Counted from the first letter of the stretch, positions 49,498-59,724 are shown. The stretch: DNA of 64,000 bases from an uncultured Paracoccaceae bacterium (GCA_913060475.1 CAJXSD010000003.1:1-64000), one strand, 5' to 3'. The notes: generated by a model not told the origin, from the sequence alone. Numbers and translations: made by a program.

Positions 49498-50934
49498 ATG
49501 GTCCAAGCCGATTTGAATATCATTCTGCCTGAAATCGTGATTTCGGTCTATGCAATGGCTGCGCTGCTGGTGGCGGTCTATTCGGCCAAAGACAAACTGG
49601 CCGCCCCTCTAACCTGGGCGACCGCGGGTTTGTTTGTGCTGGTCGCTGTTTGGGTGTCTGGCATGACGGGCGAGGCCACGGCCTTTAACGGTATGTTTAT
49701 CAACGATGGCTTTGCGCGCTTTGCCAAGGTTACCATTTTGGTGTCCGCCGCGGCCGTTTTGATCATGTCCCAGGCGTATATGTCCCGCCGTGGGTTGTTG
49801 AAATTCGAATATCCCATTCTGATTGCGCTGGCTGCGGTTGGGATGATGATGATGGTGTCTGCGGGCAACCTGATGTCATTGTATATGGGTCTGGAATTGC
49901 AGTCTTTGGCGCTCTATGTTGTGGCCTCTTTCCGCCGCGAAAGCGTGAAATCAACAGAAGCCGGCATGAAATATTTCGTGTTGGGCGCGCTGTCGTCGGG
50001 TTTGTTGTTATATGGTGCGTCGCTGGTCTATGGCTTTGCCGGAACCACGGATTTCGCAGGCATCATCGATGCGGCACACCACGGCGGATCGATCGGCATG
50101 TTGATCGGTTTGGTCCTGGTGGTCTCTGGCTTGGCGTTCAAGGTCTCGGCCGTGCCATTCCACATGTGGACGCCGGACGTCTACGAAGGGTCGCCAACAC
50201 CCGTCACCGCATTTTTCGCCACAGCGCCCAAAGTGGCCGCAATGGGTCTGTTTGCGCGTGTGCTGCATGATGCCTTTGGCAGTGTGACCGCTGATTGGCA
50301 GCAGGTCGTGGTTCTGTTGTCCATTTTGTCGATGTTCCTAGGCGCATTTGCTGCGATTGGCCAGACCGACATCAAACGTTTGATGGCCTATTCGTCGATT
50401 GCGCATATGGGCTATGCCTTGATGGGATTGGCGTCTGGAACAGCCTTGGGCGTGCAGGCGATGCTGGTTTACATGGCGATTTACGTAACGATGAATGTTG
50501 GCACCTTTGCCTTTATCCTAAGTATGGAGAAAGACGGCCAGCCCGTCACATCGATTGCATCGTTGAATATGCTGTCGCGCGCTGCACCGGCCAAGGCGAT
50601 TGCCATGCTGGTTTTGCTGTTCAGCCTTGCAGGTGTTCCGCCGATGGTTGGGTTCTTTGGTAAACTGATGGTGTTGCAGGCTGCCCTTGATGCCGGTCTG
50701 ACATGGTTGGCAATTGCGGGTGTTATTGCATCGGTGATTGGGGCCTATTACTATCTGCGGATCGTGTTCTTGATGTATTTCGGCCAAGCGCAAGAGGATG
50801 CATTGGACCACCGCAGCGCGCCCGTTTTAACCGTGATGCTGATGGCGTCGGCGATCATTATGGTCGTGGGTATTGCGAACCTGTTTGGCGTTGAATCCGC
50901 TGCAATGGCTGCGGCCACCACACTTGTCCAATAA
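49498..50934 (+). CDS. nuoN: NADH-quinone oxidoreductase subunit N
   Basis: A 478-residue antiporter-like proton-pumping subunit of 14 helices. [39 protein letters not shown] and [20 protein letters not shown] are the conserved channel blocks. It is the last complex I gene; its stop overlaps the start of birA, so the transcript probably continues. Confidence 0.97.
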   Translation: MVQADLNIILPEIVISVYAMAALLVAVYSAKDKLAAPLTWATAGLFVLVAVWVSGMTGEATAFNGMFINDGFARFAKVTILVSAAAVLIMSQAYMSRRGLLKFEYPILIALAAVGMMMMVSAGNLMSLYMGLELQSLALYVVASFRRESVKSTEAGMKYFVLGALSSGLLLYGASLVYGFAGTTDFAGIIDAAHHGGSIGMLIGLVLVVSGLAFKVSAVPFHMWTPDVYEGSPTPVTAFFATAPKVAAMGLFARVLHDAFGSVTADWQQVVVLLSILSMFLGAFAAIGQTDIKRLMAYSSIAHMGYALMGLASGTALGVQAMLVYMAIYVTMNVGTFAFILSMEKDGQPVTSIASLNMLSRAAPAKAIAMLVLLFSLAGVPPMVGFFGKLMVLQAALDAGLTWLAIAGVIASVIGAYYYLRIVFLMYFGQAQEDALDHRSAPVLTVMLMASAIIMVVGIANLFGVESAAMAAATTLVQ

Positions 50935-51703
50935 ATTTCCGCCATCCTATGATCGGTCGGTGCTGTCCCAAGTGGACAGCACCAACGCCGAAGCCGCGCG
51001 ACGTGTGGGCACATTAACCCGCCCGACATGGATTTTGGGCCTACAACAAACCCAAGGGCGGGGACGTCGCGGGCGCGTTTGGGCCGATCCTGTCGGTAAT
51101 TTTGCCGCCACTTTGGTGTTATTGCCCGATCAGCCGCCGCATTTACTGGCCTTACGGTCCTTTGTTGCGTCGCTTGCGCTTTATGATGCGTTGGTGTCCA
51201 TCACGGGACAGGCGGCGGCGTTTGCATTGAAATGGCCAAATGATGTCTTGTTGAATGGGTCGAAACTGGCGGGCATTTTATTGGAAACCCTGCCGCGGTC
51301 TGGACAGACACCGGCATTGGCCATTGGGATTGGGGTGAATTTGCTAAATGTTCCGGACACGGACCATTTGGAGCCCACCGCCCTGCGGCCTGTATCGCTG
51401 TTTTCCGAATTGGGCGTGCAGGTGATGCCGGTCGATTTTCTGGATGTTTTGGCCGAAAGTTATGCGCATTTCGAAGCACAGTTCATGGCGCAGGGGTTTG
51501 CCCCAATCCGGGATGCATGGCTGGCCCGCGCGGCGCGATTGGGATCAGAGATTACAGCTAAGACGCTGAAACACACCCAAACGGGCCGTTTTGAAACCAT
51601 TGATGCGGATGGGCATTTGGTTTTACATAACGATCAGGGGCGGCATGTGATTGCCGCTGCGGATGTATTTTTCAAGGATGACGCATATGTTGCTGGCGAT
51701 TGA
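50924..51703 (+). CDS. birA: biotin--[acetyl-CoA-carboxylase] ligase
   Basis: A 259-residue enzyme that attaches biotin to carboxylase subunits such as MccA. Motifs are [28 protein letters not shown] (the biotinyl-AMP loop), [19 protein letters not shown] and IGIGVNL. The N-terminal DNA-binding domain of E. coli BirA is missing, so it is a ligase only and not a repressor. No ATG suits the start; I use TTG 50924, inside the end of nuoN, because homologues have about 15-18 residues before the DSTN motif. The start is uncertain and the ribosome site weak. Confidence 0.9.
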   Translation: MSNKFPPSYDRSVLSQVDSTNAEAARRVGTLTRPTWILGLQQTQGRGRRGRVWADPVGNFAATLVLLPDQPPHLLALRSFVASLALYDALVSITGQAAAFALKWPNDVLLNGSKLAGILLETLPRSGQTPALAIGIGVNLLNVPDTDHLEPTALRPVSLFSELGVQVMPVDFLDVLAESYAHFEAQFMAQGFAPIRDAWLARAARLGSEITAKTLKHTQTGRFETIDADGHLVLHNDQGRHVIAAADVFFKDDAYVAGD

Positions 51704-52460
51704 TTGCGGAAATACCAACACGGTGTTTTCAATTTGGAATGGACAGGATTTCATTGCCACATGGCGCACCGCAACGGAACACCAGCGCACAGCGGATCAA
51801 TATTTTGTGTGGCTTAGCACATTGATGTCGCTGAATAATATTCAGGCACAGATCACAGATATGGTGATATCATCGACGGTGCCACGGGTTGTGTTTAACC
51901 TGCGCGTTTTGGCCGATCGTTATTTCAATACGCGTCCCTTGGTGGTGGGCAAACCTGAATGTCTGCTGCCCTGTGATGTGCGTGTGGATCAGGGCACATC
52001 GGTTGGGCCTGACCGTTTGGTGAACACTGTTTCGGGCTATGACCTATATGGTGGTAACCTGATTGTTGTTGATTTCGGGACGGCCACCACATTTGATGTT
52101 GTGGACCACGACGGGGCCTATATCGGGGGGGTAATTGCCCCGGGTGTCAATCTGTCGCTGTCTGCACTGCATCAGGCGGCCGCTGCATTGCCCCATGTAG
52201 ATATTGCCAAACCACAATCGGTGATCGGGACCAATACCGTGGCCTGTATGCAATCTGGTGTGTTTTGGGGCTATATTGGCTTGATAAAAGAGGTCTGCGC
52301 CCGTATCAAGGCCGAACACGACAAACCGATGCAGGTGATCGCCACTGGGGGATTGGCCCCGCTGTTTGATGCGGCCGATTATGTGTTTGACGCGTATCGG
52401 GATGACTTGACCATGCATGGATTGCGACTGATCCATGATCATAACAAATTGAACGGATAA
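51687..52460 (+). CDS. coaX: type III pantothenate kinase
   Basis: A 257-residue kinase of the acetate-kinase/Hsp70 fold that starts CoA synthesis. [14 protein letters not shown] is the N-terminal phosphate loop, GPDRLVNTVSGYDLYGGNLIVVDFGTAT spans the pantothenate and catalytic Asp region (given as two conserved blocks), and GGVIAPGVNLSLSALHQAAA the ribose site. ATG 51687 follows AAGGATG and overlaps birA by 17 bases. Biotin ligase and CoA synthesis beside each other fit the carboxylase and acyl-CoA genes in the window. Confidence 0.95.
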   Translation: MLLAIDCGNTNTVFSIWNGQDFIATWRTATEHQRTADQYFVWLSTLMSLNNIQAQITDMVISSTVPRVVFNLRVLADRYFNTRPLVVGKPECLLPCDVRVDQGTSVGPDRLVNTVSGYDLYGGNLIVVDFGTATTFDVVDHDGAYIGGVIAPGVNLSLSALHQAAAALPHVDIAKPQSVIGTNTVACMQSGVFWGYIGLIKEVCARIKAEHDKPMQVIATGGLAPLFDAADYVFDAYRDDLTMHGLRLIHDHNKLNG

Positions 52461-52463
52461 AGA

Positions 52464-54131
52464 ATGACCGCGGATCGACTGATATATTTGCCCTTGGGGG
52501 GTGCTGGTGAAATTGGGATGAATGCCTATGTTTACGGCTATGGACCTGCTGGCAAAGAACGGTTGATCGTGGTCGATTTGGGCGTCACATTTCCTGACAT
52601 GGACACCACGCCGGGCGTCGATTTGATCCTGCCTGATATTTCATGGCTGAAAGAACGCCGCAATCAGATCGAGGCGATATTTATCACCCACGCCCACGAA
52701 GATCACATCGGGGCGATTGGTCATCTGTGGGCGGATTTGGGCGCACCAATTTATGGGCGCGCCTTTACAGCACATTTGGGCCGTCACAAATTGGCAGATG
52801 CTGGGCAGTCTGAACAGGCGTTTAAAACGGTGTCCGCTTGGCCCGCCACAACCCAGGCCGGCCCATTCACCGTTGGGTTTTTACCCATGTCGCATTCCAT
52901 CCCGGAAAGCAGCGCCTTGATCATCGATACGCCCAAGGGGCGGTTGATCCACACGGGCGATTTCAAATTGGATCCTGCACCGATGGTCGGCGAACCCTTT
53001 GATCCCGATCTGTGGGCCTCGGTCGCCGCAAGCGGTGTCAAAGCTTTGATTTGCGACAGTACCAACATCTTCACACCCCACGCGGGCCGATCTGAATCCG
53101 TTTTGGGCCCCGATATCGAGGCATTGGTTGCCAGCGCACCGGCCATGGTTGTGGCAACAACATTTGCATCCAATGTGGCGCGGGTCAAAACATTGGCCGA
53201 TGCTGGCGCACGGGCAGGGCGGTCAATCTGCCTGATGGGGCGCGCGATGCGCCGTATGATCGAGGCATCGATTGCCACCGGCGTTTTGTCAGATTTCCCC
53301 AAGGTGGTCAGCCCCGAGGATGCCGTAAATATCCCGCGTGAAAACCTGATGTTGTTGGTCACTGGCAGCCAAGGCGAACGCCGCGCCGCAACCGCGCAAT
53401 TGGCCAACGGCAAATTCATGGGCATGACGTTAAAGGAAAATGATCTGTTTCTGTTTTCGTCCAAAACGATCCCGGGGAACGAACGCGGTGTTATTCGCAT
53501 CATGAACCAGCTGTCGGAAAAGGGTGTGGACATCGTGGATGACAGCAACGGTCGCTATCATGTCTCGGGTCATGCCAACCGCCCCGATTTGCAGCAGATG
53601 CATGCCTTGGTCAAACCGGATTTGGTCATTCCGATGCACGGCGAACACCGCCATCTGCGCGAACACGCCAAACTGGCGAATGAGGCAGGCATCCCATCGG
53701 TGGTGTGCGTCAATGGTATGATGATCGAAATTTTGGACGGGGCCACCAAGGTGGTTGAATATGTCGATACAGGTCGGCGTTATCTGGACGGGTCGGTTCA
53801 ATACGGTGCGCTGGATGGCATCGTGCGCGACCGTATCCGTATGGCGTTGAACGGGCATGTTACAATTTCTGTCATTTTGGACGAAGACGACGAATTATTG
53901 GGCGAACCCTGGTGTGATATCATGGGGCTGCCGGAAATGGGCCGGTCCAACGCCGCCTTGGTCGATGCCTTGGAAGAGGATCTGAGCCAAGCCATCGGGC
54001 GGGCAGGCACCGCCACCATGATGGATGATGACAAGCTTGAGGACGTTCTAAAACGCCAAGCGCGCCAGACCTGCCAAAATGAAATTGGTAAAAAACCCGA
54101 AGTGACCGTGATTGTCAGCCGCTTGATGTAG
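52464..54131 (+). CDS. rnj: ribonuclease J
   Basis: A 555-residue metallo-beta-lactamase/beta-CASP ribonuclease for RNA processing and decay. The zinc motif HAHEDH (about residue 74) is intact, with HTGDFKLDP, the beta-CASP insert (STNIFTPHAGRSE, VTGSQGERRAA) and MHGEHRHL near the second zinc site. The C-terminal domain ends in KKPEVTVIVSRLM. It follows coaX after three bases, giving the alphaproteobacterial order nuoN-birA-coaX-rnj. Confidence 0.95.
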   Translation: MTADRLIYLPLGGAGEIGMNAYVYGYGPAGKERLIVVDLGVTFPDMDTTPGVDLILPDISWLKERRNQIEAIFITHAHEDHIGAIGHLWADLGAPIYGRAFTAHLGRHKLADAGQSEQAFKTVSAWPATTQAGPFTVGFLPMSHSIPESSALIIDTPKGRLIHTGDFKLDPAPMVGEPFDPDLWASVAASGVKALICDSTNIFTPHAGRSESVLGPDIEALVASAPAMVVATTFASNVARVKTLADAGARAGRSICLMGRAMRRMIEASIATGVLSDFPKVVSPEDAVNIPRENLMLLVTGSQGERRAATAQLANGKFMGMTLKENDLFLFSSKTIPGNERGVIRIMNQLSEKGVDIVDDSNGRYHVSGHANRPDLQQMHALVKPDLVIPMHGEHRHLREHAKLANEAGIPSVVCVNGMMIEILDGATKVVEYVDTGRRYLDGSVQYGALDGIVRDRIRMALNGHVTISVILDEDDELLGEPWCDIMGLPEMGRSNAALVDALEEDLSQAIGRAGTATMMDDDKLEDVLKRQARQTCQNEIGKKPEVTVIVSRLM

Positions 54132-54138
54132 GGGCTGA

Positions 54139-54600
54139 CTAGACGCGATTGGTTTCCAGAAACACCCGAAATTCCGTCAGGTTTTCGGCAAAGTTGTGCA
54201 GGCGCTCTTCTTCCCAGTCTTGGAAACAATTTAACACGTCGGGCATCAATTCTGCCTGTAATCGGCCAATGAACCCCGCACCATTTGGTGTGATAAACAC
54301 GCGCTTGGCGCGGCGGTCTGTGTCGACCGATTTGGTTTGGATGTATCCTATGGATGTGAATTTTTTGACAGTTTTTGTGACAGCAGGCTGCAATACCTCA
54401 ACCGCGTCAGCAATCTGACTGATCGATGCACCGGTGCTGCCAGTTAACAATATATGGTTCAAAATGACATATTGTGGATAGGTCACATCATGGGATCGCA
54501 GCAATTGGGCAAGCCTGTTGTTATAAATTTGGGTCATCAGACCTAATTCTTTTGCCAGCTTTAATGCCGTATCCATCTGTAACTTGGCCGAAGTTTGCAT
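54139..54600 (-). CDS. MarR-family transcription regulator
   Basis: A 153-residue winged-helix repressor-type protein. ASISQIADAVEVLQPAVTKT is the recognition helix region and VDTDRRAKRVFITPNGAG the wing, both typical of MarR. Ligand and targets cannot be read from the sequence. It is convergent with rnj (seven bases between stops) and lies 60 bases downstream of the helicase gene on the same strand, so it might be transcribed with it. AAGGAT precedes the ATG. Confidence 0.88.
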   Translation of the reverse strand: MQTSAKLQMDTALKLAKELGLMTQIYNNRLAQLLRSHDVTYPQYVILNHILLTGSTGASISQIADAVEVLQPAVTKTVKKFTSIGYIQTKSVDTDRRAKRVFITPNGAGFIGRLQAELMPDVLNCFQDWEEERLHNFAENLTEFRVFLETNRV

Positions 54601-54660
54601 AAATCGTTATCCTTTGCACCTGTATTGGGGCAAAGCTATGCAAAAATCGTGCCTATTGTA

Positions 54661-56019
54661 TTAACCTGCGCGGCGCTCTTCGAAACTTAGCGCGATAAAG
54701 CTGGGCAGATGATCGCCCATTCCAACGACCTTGCTCGTATTGTCGTTGTGCTGTTTTTTGTCGCGCGGTTGCGATGGGGCCTTGGACCGAGTTGCTCGAT
54801 CGCCAGATTTCGGTTTGGCCGCCTCGGATTTTGGCGTGCGGGCCGCGGGTTTGGCGGGGGCCGCGTCAAACTTGGCGGGGTTTTCGACGCGCGGGATTTC
54901 TTTGTTGATCAATTCCTCGACAGCTGCCAGCGATTTTTCATCCCGCTTTGAGCAGATCATAAACGCTTTCCCGGACCGACCAGCGCGACCTGTGCGGCCA
55001 ATGCGGTGAACGTAATCTTCGGCATGGCCAGGCACGTCAAAATTGAACACATGGCTAACCGATGGCACATCCAATCCCCGCGCGGCCACATCCGAGGCCA
55101 CCAAGAACCGCAAATTGCCCTGACGGAAATCTTCCAAGGTTTTCATGCGTTGTGATTGGTCCAAATCCCCATGGATCGGAGCGGCCTGATACCCATATTT
55201 GTTCAGGGATTTCGCGCAAATATCAACGTCCGTTTTGCGATTGCAAAAAATGATCGCGTTGGTGCAGGCGTCCCCTTCGGCGTCGATCAGGGCGCGTAGC
55301 GTTTTGCGTTTTTCGCTGGCTTCGCGATCTTTGCGGCTGGCTTGGAACATCACCACACCCTGGGCGATGTTTTCGGATGCTGTTGCTTGGCGCGCCACCT
55401 CGATCCGGGTGGGGGCCGATAGGAACGTATTGGTAATGCGTTCAATTTCTGGCGCCATCGTCGCCGAGAAAAACAGCGTTTGCCGCGTGAATGGGGTCAG
55501 TCCGAAAATACGTTCGATATCGGGAATAAATCCCATGTCCAACATGCGGTCCGCTTCGTCGACGACCATGATCTGAACACCTGTCAACAACAGTTTGCCG
55601 CGTTCGAAATGGTCCAGCAAACGGCCCGGAGTCGCGATTAAAACATCGACCCCTTTGTCGATCAGGGCATCCTGTTCCTTGAAGCTGACGCCACCGATTA
55701 ACAGCGCCTTGGTCAATTTCAGATGTTTTGTATAGGTGTCAAAGTTTTCCGCAACCTGTGCGGCCAATTCGCGTGTGGGACACAACACCAGCGACCGTGG
55801 CATCCGTGCACGCGCCCGCCCGCGGGCCAACATATGGATCATGGGCAGGGTAAAGCTGGCGGTTTTACCAGTGCCGGTTTGCGCGATGCCCAAAACATCC
55901 TTGCCCTCAATCGCGGCCGGGATTGCACCGGCCTGAATGGGGGTCGGGGTTTCATATCCCGCTTCTTCGATCGCTTTCAGGATTTTTGGGTTCAGATTAA
56001 GGTCTGTGAACTTTGTCAT
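54661..56019 (-). CDS. DEAD-box ATP-dependent RNA helicase (RhlE-like)
   Basis: A 452-residue RNA helicase. The motifs run in order: Q motif (GYETPTPIQAGAIP), AQTGTGKTASFTLP (I), PTRELAAQV (Ia), TPGRLLDHF (Ib), VVDEADRMLDMGF (II), FSATMAPEI (III), VASDVAARGLDVPSV (V) and HRIGRTGRAG (VI). A basic Ala/Pro/Lys-rich tail from about residue 370 to 430 probably binds RNA. The class is RhlE. The mRNA leader can fold a TGCCTG/CAGGCA hairpin. The ribosome site is weak. Confidence 0.93.
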   Translation of the reverse strand: MTKFTDLNLNPKILKAIEEAGYETPTPIQAGAIPAAIEGKDVLGIAQTGTGKTASFTLPMIHMLARGRARARMPRSLVLCPTRELAAQVAENFDTYTKHLKLTKALLIGGVSFKEQDALIDKGVDVLIATPGRLLDHFERGKLLLTGVQIMVVDEADRMLDMGFIPDIERIFGLTPFTRQTLFFSATMAPEIERITNTFLSAPTRIEVARQATASENIAQGVVMFQASRKDREASEKRKTLRALIDAEGDACTNAIIFCNRKTDVDICAKSLNKYGYQAAPIHGDLDQSQRMKTLEDFRQGNLRFLVASDVAARGLDVPSVSHVFNFDVPGHAEDYVHRIGRTGRAGRSGKAFMICSKRDEKSLAAVEELINKEIPRVENPAKFDAAPAKPAARTPKSEAAKPKSGDRATRSKAPSQPRDKKQHNDNTSKVVGMGDHLPSFIALSFEERRAG

Positions 56020-56090
56020 TTTTATCCGTTACAACCGGACTGGTCACGCCCGAGTATTACCTATGGTCAGGACGTGCCTGTTGCAGGCAG

Positions 56091-56119
56091 TCCATACATA
56101 AAAATCTGTCCAAGGTCAA
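56091..56119 (-). promoter_or_regulatory. promoter of the DEAD-box helicase gene
   Basis: On the minus strand TTGACC (56114-56119) and TATGGA (56091-56096) are 17 bases apart, leaving a leader of about 65 bases. The hairpin TGCCTG-TTG-CAGGCA (56075-56089) lies at the start of that leader. Confidence 0.5.
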
Positions 56120-56173
56120 CTGACGCCTTATTTCCGATCTGCCGTCTGTGTGTTTGCAGTCGCAGCTGTGCGC

Positions 56174-57778
56174 CTAGACCATCATTTCCTTGGTCGCGGA
56201 CAATGTGATATCGGTGTAATCGCGTTCAACACGGTCAATATCCCATTGCAATCGGGTCAAAAACACCATGTCACCATCGTTGTCGGTGGCAATATGTTGT
56301 TTGTTGGCCGCTGCAAATTTGTCACAGGCCAGTTTTTCGCCCTGAACCCAGCGTGCTGATGTGAATTGGGTGGGTTCAAAGCGGACGGGCAGCCCGTATT
56401 CCAGTTCAATGCGGCTGGCCAATACTTCGAATTGCAGCGCACCGACGACACCGACGATAAACCCGGATCCAAAAGTAGGCTTGAATACCTTTGCGGCGCC
56501 TTCTTCGGCAAATTGCATCAGGGCTTTTTCCAGATGCTTTGCCTTCATCGGGTCACCGGCGCGGCAGGTTTGCAGCAATTCGGGCGCGAATGACGGGATA
56601 CCGGTTGCCCGCAACGCTTCGCCTTCGGTCAGGGTGTCGCCGATCCGCAACTGACCGTGGTTGGGAATACCGATGATGTCGCCGGCCCAGGCCTCTTCTG
56701 CCAGTTCACGATCCGAGGCCAGGAACAAAACAGGGTTTGAAATGGCCATGGGTTTTTTCGACCGCACATGGGTTAATTTCATGCCACGTTTGAAATGACC
56801 CGATGCCAACCGGACAAAGGCCACACGGTCGCGGTGTTTGGGATCCATGTTGGCCTGAACCTTGAACACAAAGCCTGCGACTTTGGTTTCATCCGGGCTG
56901 ATCTGGCGCGGATTTGCGGATTGCGGTTGCGGCACGGGGCCATATGTACCGATGCCATGCATCAATTCCTTGACCCCGAACGAATTGATGGCAGAGCCGA
57001 ACCAAATCGGGGTCATGTGCCCCTCTAGCACCGATTGCGGATCCAGCGCGGGCAGTAATTCGCGCGCCATTTCAATTTCTTCGCGCAGTTTTTCCAACAA
57101 ATGCCCCGGCACATGTTCGGCCAATTTGGGGTCGTCCAGCCCGTTGATTTCGATGCTGTCGGTCACGCGGTTCCGGTCGGCACGATCGATCAATTCCAAA
57201 CGGTCACGCAACATGTCGTAACAGCCGATAAAATCGGCGCCCACACCAATGGGCCAGCTGGCGGGGGTGACGTCGATGGCCAAATTTTCCTGGATCTCGT
57301 CGATAATTTCGAATGTGTCGCGGCTTTCGCGGTCCATTTTGTTACAAAATGTCAAAATGGGCAAATCGCGCAGGCGGCATACTTCAAACAGTTTGCGCGT
57401 CTGGCTTTCGACACCTTTGGCACCGTCAATGACCATCACGGCGGCATCCACGGCCGTTAGGGTGCGATAGGTGTCTTCGGAAAAATCGCTGTGACCGGGG
57501 GTGTCGACCAGATTAAACCGATACTCCAGAAAATCGAACGACATTGCGGATGCGCTGACCGAAATGCCTCGGTCTTTCTCCATCTGCATAAAATCGGACC
57601 GCGTGCGGCGCGCTTCGCCTTTGGCGCGGACTTGCCCTGCCATTTGGATAGCCCCACCAAACAACAGAAATTTTTCTGTCAGGGTCGTTTTCCCGGCGTC
57701 AGGGTGCGAAATAATCGCAAAGGTCCGGCGGCGGGCGATTTCTGCGGGCAATTCGGGGTGATTTGATGTCTGTGTCAT
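56174..57778 (-). CDS. prfC: peptide chain release factor 3
   Basis: A 534-residue translational GTPase that removes RF1/RF2 from the ribosome after termination. G1 is SHPDAGKTTLTEKFLLFGG, switch I has MQMEKDRGISVSASA, G3 is DTPGHSDFSED, and G4 is FCNKMDRESRD. The C-terminal part (FGSGFIVGVVGALQFEVLASR) is the RF3 domain III. The length is normal. The degenerate Hint gene lies upstream on the same strand. Confidence 0.97.
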   Translation of the reverse strand: MTQTSNHPELPAEIARRRTFAIISHPDAGKTTLTEKFLLFGGAIQMAGQVRAKGEARRTRSDFMQMEKDRGISVSASAMSFDFLEYRFNLVDTPGHSDFSEDTYRTLTAVDAAVMVIDGAKGVESQTRKLFEVCRLRDLPILTFCNKMDRESRDTFEIIDEIQENLAIDVTPASWPIGVGADFIGCYDMLRDRLELIDRADRNRVTDSIEINGLDDPKLAEHVPGHLLEKLREEIEMARELLPALDPQSVLEGHMTPIWFGSAINSFGVKELMHGIGTYGPVPQPQSANPRQISPDETKVAGFVFKVQANMDPKHRDRVAFVRLASGHFKRGMKLTHVRSKKPMAISNPVLFLASDRELAEEAWAGDIIGIPNHGQLRIGDTLTEGEALRATGIPSFAPELLQTCRAGDPMKAKHLEKALMQFAEEGAAKVFKPTFGSGFIVGVVGALQFEVLASRIELEYGLPVRFEPTQFTSARWVQGEKLACDKFAAANKQHIATDNDGDMVFLTRLQWDIDRVERDYTDITLSATKEMMV

Positions 57779-57843
57779 GGGGCTGCTATATCCAATGCGC
57801 TATGGCTTGGCAATCACCCAAACCACGGGCCATGGGGCAAAAC

Positions 57844-58755
57844 TCATTCCGACTGTGGCGTGATTTCGGGCACATGGGCATAGGTCGATGGGCCGGGCAC
57901 CACAGGGCGCATGGTCGTGTTGGGCAGTGCAGATTGGGTGTGGTCATTCAACAGCATACTTTCTGTTGCGATCCCTTCGGCAAAGATGATTTGGTGCTGA
58001 TCAAACAAGATTTGATAATATTCGAAAAACCCCTGTTCCATGGGGACCACCGTATCACCATTGACCATGTGACGTGCGCGGATCCATGTTTGGCCCGCGT
58101 TGCGGTGATAGACAAACATCCTAAGGTCTGGGCTGACGCAGAGTTCGGCCAAATTGCGACAGGCGCCTTGGCTGATTTTAATGGGCGCGGTGGGGCCGAT
58201 GGCGCGCAACGTGCTGGACCCAATCCAGCGGATGGGCTGGGGCCCATGATCGCGGGTCAGTATCATTTGGTTGATGTCTAACTGTTCAACCGGCACCAAA
58301 CTGCCGTCGGCAACGGTGATCCGCGTTCCCTTGACAAACGAGGCGCAGCCAATCAGCGCAAATTTTGCATCCAAGTCATCGCGATCGATACGGATCAATG
58401 TGTAATCCAATTTCGGCACAATCCGGCCCTGCGCAGTCATGTAAATCTGTTGAATATCGTTGCTGTCATCGGTTTCGACCAAAACAAAACCTTCGATCAG
58501 GGACCCGTCCGAGGCCATAAGCGTCACACGGCAGTCCAAATGGATTTGGTGTGATCTGGCGTCTGCTGTGGCGGTGGGGGTGCGAAAATACCTGTTGTTT
58601 TTGCGATCGATGTGCAAGGTTTGGTTTTGAATATCCGTTTGCGCGATATAAATATCATCCAGGATCAGATCAGTGGCGCAGGCCAAGGTGTCGCCAACGT
58701 TCGACCCATAGGCCACGCAAAGCTGATCGGTTGTGAAAACGGAAACTGTGAACAT
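57844..58755 (-). CDS. Hint-domain protein with replaced catalytic residues
   Basis: A 303-residue protein of the Hedgehog/intein (Hint_2) family found in Rhodobacterales. The Hint region covers residues 137-275: SFVKGTRITVADGSLVPVEQ, ILTRDHGPQPIRWIGSS, SPDLRMFV and LFDQHQIIFAEGIATESM. In active members the region begins CFxxGT and has SPQHR; here the first Cys is Ser139 (Cys137 lies two earlier) and the His is Leu211. Self-splicing or self-cleavage is therefore doubtful, although Ser can serve as nucleophile. The N-terminal 130 residues are beta-rich and of unknown role. No signal peptide is clear. ATG 58755 is chosen over a longer frame. Confidence 0.82.
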   Translation of the reverse strand: MFTVSVFTTDQLCVAYGSNVGDTLACATDLILDDIYIAQTDIQNQTLHIDRKNNRYFRTPTATADARSHQIHLDCRVTLMASDGSLIEGFVLVETDDSNDIQQIYMTAQGRIVPKLDYTLIRIDRDDLDAKFALIGCASFVKGTRITVADGSLVPVEQLDINQMILTRDHGPQPIRWIGSSTLRAIGPTAPIKISQGACRNLAELCVSPDLRMFVYHRNAGQTWIRARHMVNGDTVVPMEQGFFEYYQILFDQHQIIFAEGIATESMLLNDHTQSALPNTTMRPVVPGPSTYAHVPEITPQSE

Positions 58756-58846
58756 GGGGGCAGTATATCGATAGGACACTCCGGGCAAAAGCCCGTTTGT
58801 GTACGATCTCGGTCCTCCCCGCCATAGCGACAAGAAAGGGCAGCAT

Positions 58847-59626
58847 ATGGATTTAGGTATCAAAGGCAAACGCGCATTGGTTTGTGCATCCTCGCAAGGT
58901 TTGGGCAAGGGATGCGCCATGGCCTTGGCCGAGGCTGGCGTTGATCTGGTGTTAAACGGGCGGCGTGCCGATATTTTGGACCAAACCGCCGATGAAATAC
59001 GGTCAAACTATCAGGTTTCAGTCACAGCGATCGCAGCTGACATCACCACACCTGCGGGGCGTGATGCCGTCCTTGAGGCCGCGGGGCAGATTGATATTTT
59101 GGTTACCAATGCCGGCGGCCCACCCCCCGGTGTCTGGAGCGATTGGGACCGAGACGATTTTATCAAGGCGCTGGATGCGAATATGCTGACGCCGATTGAT
59201 TTAATGAAACGGTGTCTGCCTGCGATGATTGATCGTGGGTGGGGCCGTGTGGTCAATATCACATCCGGATCGGTCAAGGCCCCCATCCCACAGCTGGGCT
59301 TGTCGAATTCCGCGCGCGCGGGTTTGACAGGCTATGTGGCTGGAACCGCGCGTCAGGTGGCGCCCTTTGGTGTTGTGATCAACAATCTGTTGCCAGGCAT
59401 CCACGATACAAACCGCGCCCTGTCGCTGGACACAGGCGTGGCACAGGCCCAAGATATTTCAATTGAACAGGCCAAAGAAAATCGCTGCGCCACAATCCCA
59501 GTGCGTCGGTATGGCACAATCCAAGAATTTGGGTCCACCTGCGCGTTTATGTGTTCGCAGCATGCGGGTTTCATGATCGGGCAAAACGTGTTGCTGGATG
59601 GTGGCGCGATGAACAGCACCCTTTGA
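58847..59626 (+). CDS. SDR-family protein lacking the catalytic Tyr and Lys
   Basis: A 259-residue short-chain-dehydrogenase fold. The cofactor site differs slightly from the norm (CASSQGLGKGCAMALAEAG) and NAGG is present (VTNAGGPPPGVW). The active-site serine remains (NITSGSVKAP), but YxxxK is replaced by SNSAR in GLSNSARAGLTGY, i.e. Ser and Arg at the two positions. A known side branch of 3-oxoacyl-ACP reductase-like proteins has this pattern. ATG 58847 has AAGAAAGGG upstream. It is followed by a hairpin terminator. Confidence 0.87.
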   Translation: MDLGIKGKRALVCASSQGLGKGCAMALAEAGVDLVLNGRRADILDQTADEIRSNYQVSVTAIAADITTPAGRDAVLEAAGQIDILVTNAGGPPPGVWSDWDRDDFIKALDANMLTPIDLMKRCLPAMIDRGWGRVVNITSGSVKAPIPQLGLSNSARAGLTGYVAGTARQVAPFGVVINNLLPGIHDTNRALSLDTGVAQAQDISIEQAKENRCATIPVRRYGTIQEFGSTCAFMCSQHAGFMIGQNVLLDGGAMNSTL

Positions 59627-59649
59627 TTACAAATCTATCACCATTTCGT

Positions 59650-59677
59650 CATAGCGCCATTTCAACGTGGCGCTATG
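59650..59677 (+). terminator. terminator after the SDR gene
   Basis: CATAGCGCCA (59650-59659) and TGGCGCTATG (59668-59677) form a perfect ten-pair stem with an eight-base loop, followed by a moderately T-rich tail (CGTGTTTCT). Confidence 0.65.
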
Positions 59678-59724
59678 CGTGTTTCTAGTCTAGCGGTTAT
59701 GCCATTAACATGAGGGGATAGAAC

